This document shows, one piece after another, positions 62,804 to 64,000 of a stretch of 64,000 bases of DNA. The position numbers and the translations under genes are program-made. The stretch's first letter is position 1. The number at the start of each line of letters is the position of its first letter. The notes beneath the pieces are model-generated. The model saw nothing but the letters and a program-made list of their open reading frames with translations. It was not told the origin of the DNA and ran no database searches. The DNA comes from Armatimonadota bacterium. GTDB taxonomy: Bacteria > Armatimonadota > HRBIN16. Location: positions 791,398 through 855,397 of the forward strand of contig BPGU01000001.1 in assembly GCA_026003195.1 (NCBI GenBank). Reading direction: 5' to 3'.

Positions 62804-63835
62804 ATGGCAGAGTACGGCGTGCTGGTTCACGGCGCGGGCTGGGTATCTACCGAGCATGTGCGCGCCTATCAACGCAACCCTTACACGGAAGTGGTCGCCA
62901 TCTGCAGCCGCACCCGCGAGAGCGCGGAACGCCTGAAAGAGACTACCGGCGCAGTGAACGCGAAGATTTACACCGACTACGAACAGGCGCTGGCAGACCC
63001 GAACGTGCATCTGGTCTCCATCTGCACACCGCCTAACCTCCACCCGCGCGAGACCATTCTTGCCGCGCAGGCAGGCAAACACATCCTGATTGAAAAGGCA
63101 GTCGCCAACAGCCGCGAGGAGCTTATCGAGATGGTAAAGGCGGTGCGTAAAGCGGGCGTGAAGACGGTGGTGAGCTTCGTGTTGCACTGGAACCCGCAGT
63201 TTATGTGCCTCAAACGCCTGCTGGAGCAGAACGCCATCGGGCGCATCTTCTACGCAGAGGTGGACTACTGGCACCACATCGGTCCGCACTACCGCCAGTA
63301 CGAATGGAACGTGAAAAAGAGCGTGGCGGGCAGCTCCTTCCTGAGCGCGGGATGCCACGCGGTAGACGCCATCCGCTACTTCGTGCAGGATGAGATCGAT
63401 GAGGTGATGGCGTACTCCAACAACACCGACCCCAACTACGAATACGATACCAACGTGGTGGCGGCGGTGCGCTTCCAGGGCGGCGCGATCGGCAAATTGT
63501 CTTCTATTCTGGACTGCCGATGTCCGTATGCCTTTAACATCGACCTGCTGGGCGAGCGGGGGACCCTGCGTGACAACCGAATCTGGGCGAAAGACCTGTT
63601 GCCCGGGCAGACCGACTGGGTGACCGTGCCCACCATCCGTCCCGACAGCGGGGATGTAACGCATCACCCCTTCCACGGCGAGATAGACCATTTCGTGGAC
63701 TGTGTACGCAACAACGTAGAAAGCCACGTGAGCCTGTACGACGCAGCGAGGACGCACGAGGTCATCTACGCCATCGACGAATCGGCGGCGACGGGCAAAC
63801 CGGTGAAAGTTCGCTACGAGGCATCGGCGTTGTAG
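62804..63835 (+). CDS. Gfo/Idh/MocA-family oxidoreductase
   Basis: The 343-residue protein has the Rossmann start YGVLVHGAGWVSTEHVRAYQRNP, the motif VSICTPPNLHPRETILAAQAGKHILIEKAVAN with the EK(P) lysine, and a C-terminal alpha/beta domain with AGSSFLSAGCHAVDAIRYF. It is likely NAD(P)-dependent sugar or inositol dehydrogenase. GAGGAGGC precedes the ATG. Confidence 0.9.
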   Translation: MAEYGVLVHGAGWVSTEHVRAYQRNPYTEVVAICSRTRESAERLKETTGAVNAKIYTDYEQALADPNVHLVSICTPPNLHPRETILAAQAGKHILIEKAVANSREELIEMVKAVRKAGVKTVVSFVLHWNPQFMCLKRLLEQNAIGRIFYAEVDYWHHIGPHYRQYEWNVKKSVAGSSFLSAGCHAVDAIRYFVQDEIDEVMAYSNNTDPNYEYDTNVVAAVRFQGGAIGKLSSILDCRCPYAFNIDLLGERGTLRDNRIWAKDLLPGQTDWVTVPTIRPDSGDVTHHPFHGEIDHFVDCVRNNVESHVSLYDAARTHEVIYAIDESAATGKPVKVRYEASAL

Positions 63836-64000
63836 GTGGTGAGGAGGGTGGAGCAAGAGCGCGTCAATCAGGTTCTGCGCTCGCTGGCGCAACGGTATGC
63901 AGAGGTCGCGCGGCAGGTGCTGGGCGAGAACCTGACCTCCGTCGTGCTGTATGGCTCGGTGGCGCGAGGGGAAGCAACATGCGGCTCCGACATCGACCTG
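63836..64000 (+). CDS. Nucleotidyltransferase-domain (MNT) protein, cut by window edge
   Basis: From GTG codons at 63836/63839/63848 the frame is open to the window end. It reads VEQERVNQVLRSLAQRYAEVARQVLGENLTSVVLYGSVARGEATCGSDIDL, the Gly-Ser and Asp-x-Asp core of minimal nucleotidyltransferases. The start is uncertain; 63836 immediately follows the previous stop. Confidence 0.6.
   Translation, partial: MVRRVEQERVNQVLRSLAQRYAEVARQVLGENLTSVVLYGSVARGEATCGSDIDL

Overview
The window looks like a chromosomal segment of a bacterium of the Armatimonadota type. The clues are three DUF1559-type prepilins with the stereotyped N-terminus [28 protein letters not shown] secreted proteins, dockerin-like C-termini on secreted proteins, GntR/LacI hybrid regulators next to prepilins, and futalosine-pathway menaquinone synthesis (MqnE). 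This is inference from family habits; no rRNA is present.

Two related integrative elements frame the left and middle parts. Element 1 enters from the left edge and ends at a tRNA-Thr(CGT) 3' fragment near 5668. Element 2 (34075-40737) is complete. It is flanked by a 67-bp direct repeat of the 3' part of an initiator tRNA-Met gene and carries its own tyrosine recombinase. Both share a gene order: excisionase-like HTH, a primase/SF3 helicase, three small proteins, a terminase-small-subunit-like protein and an amidase-type lysin. Neither shows capsid, portal, large terminase or tail genes, although element 1 is seen only in part. They look like a family of small phage satellites with mosaic replication modules.

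Between the elements lies host metabolism and surface biology: a GH4 glycosidase, an acidic DUF2325-like protein, HEAT, BNR and PEP-CTERM proteins, an RHS remnant interrupted by a HicBA module, MqnE, a VKOR-DsbA fusion, two CHRD/PEP-CTERM proteins, KatG behind a PerR/Fur-like operator, a UroD-like protein, MscS, a Crp-family regulator with twin ferredoxins that share CRP-like sites, a feo locus whose regulator is a membrane-anchored DtxR-FeoA protein, and a GH116 glycosidase.

Right of element 2 come prepilins paired with tiny membrane proteins, a YVTN/phosphoesterase protein, a GntR-LacI regulator, UvrB, an HEPN/MNT pair, a DUF4434 protein, a GHL10 protein with a dockerin-like end and two ABC-2 permeases. 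Then follows a tightly overlapping operon with a degenerate prolyl-tRNA-synthetase-like protein, a TlpA-like thioredoxin whose first catalytic Cys codon is TGA (selenocysteine candidate), a PfkB kinase and an MFS transporter. A NagB-like protein, a Gfo/Idh/MocA oxidoreductase and the start of a nucleotidyltransferase close the window.
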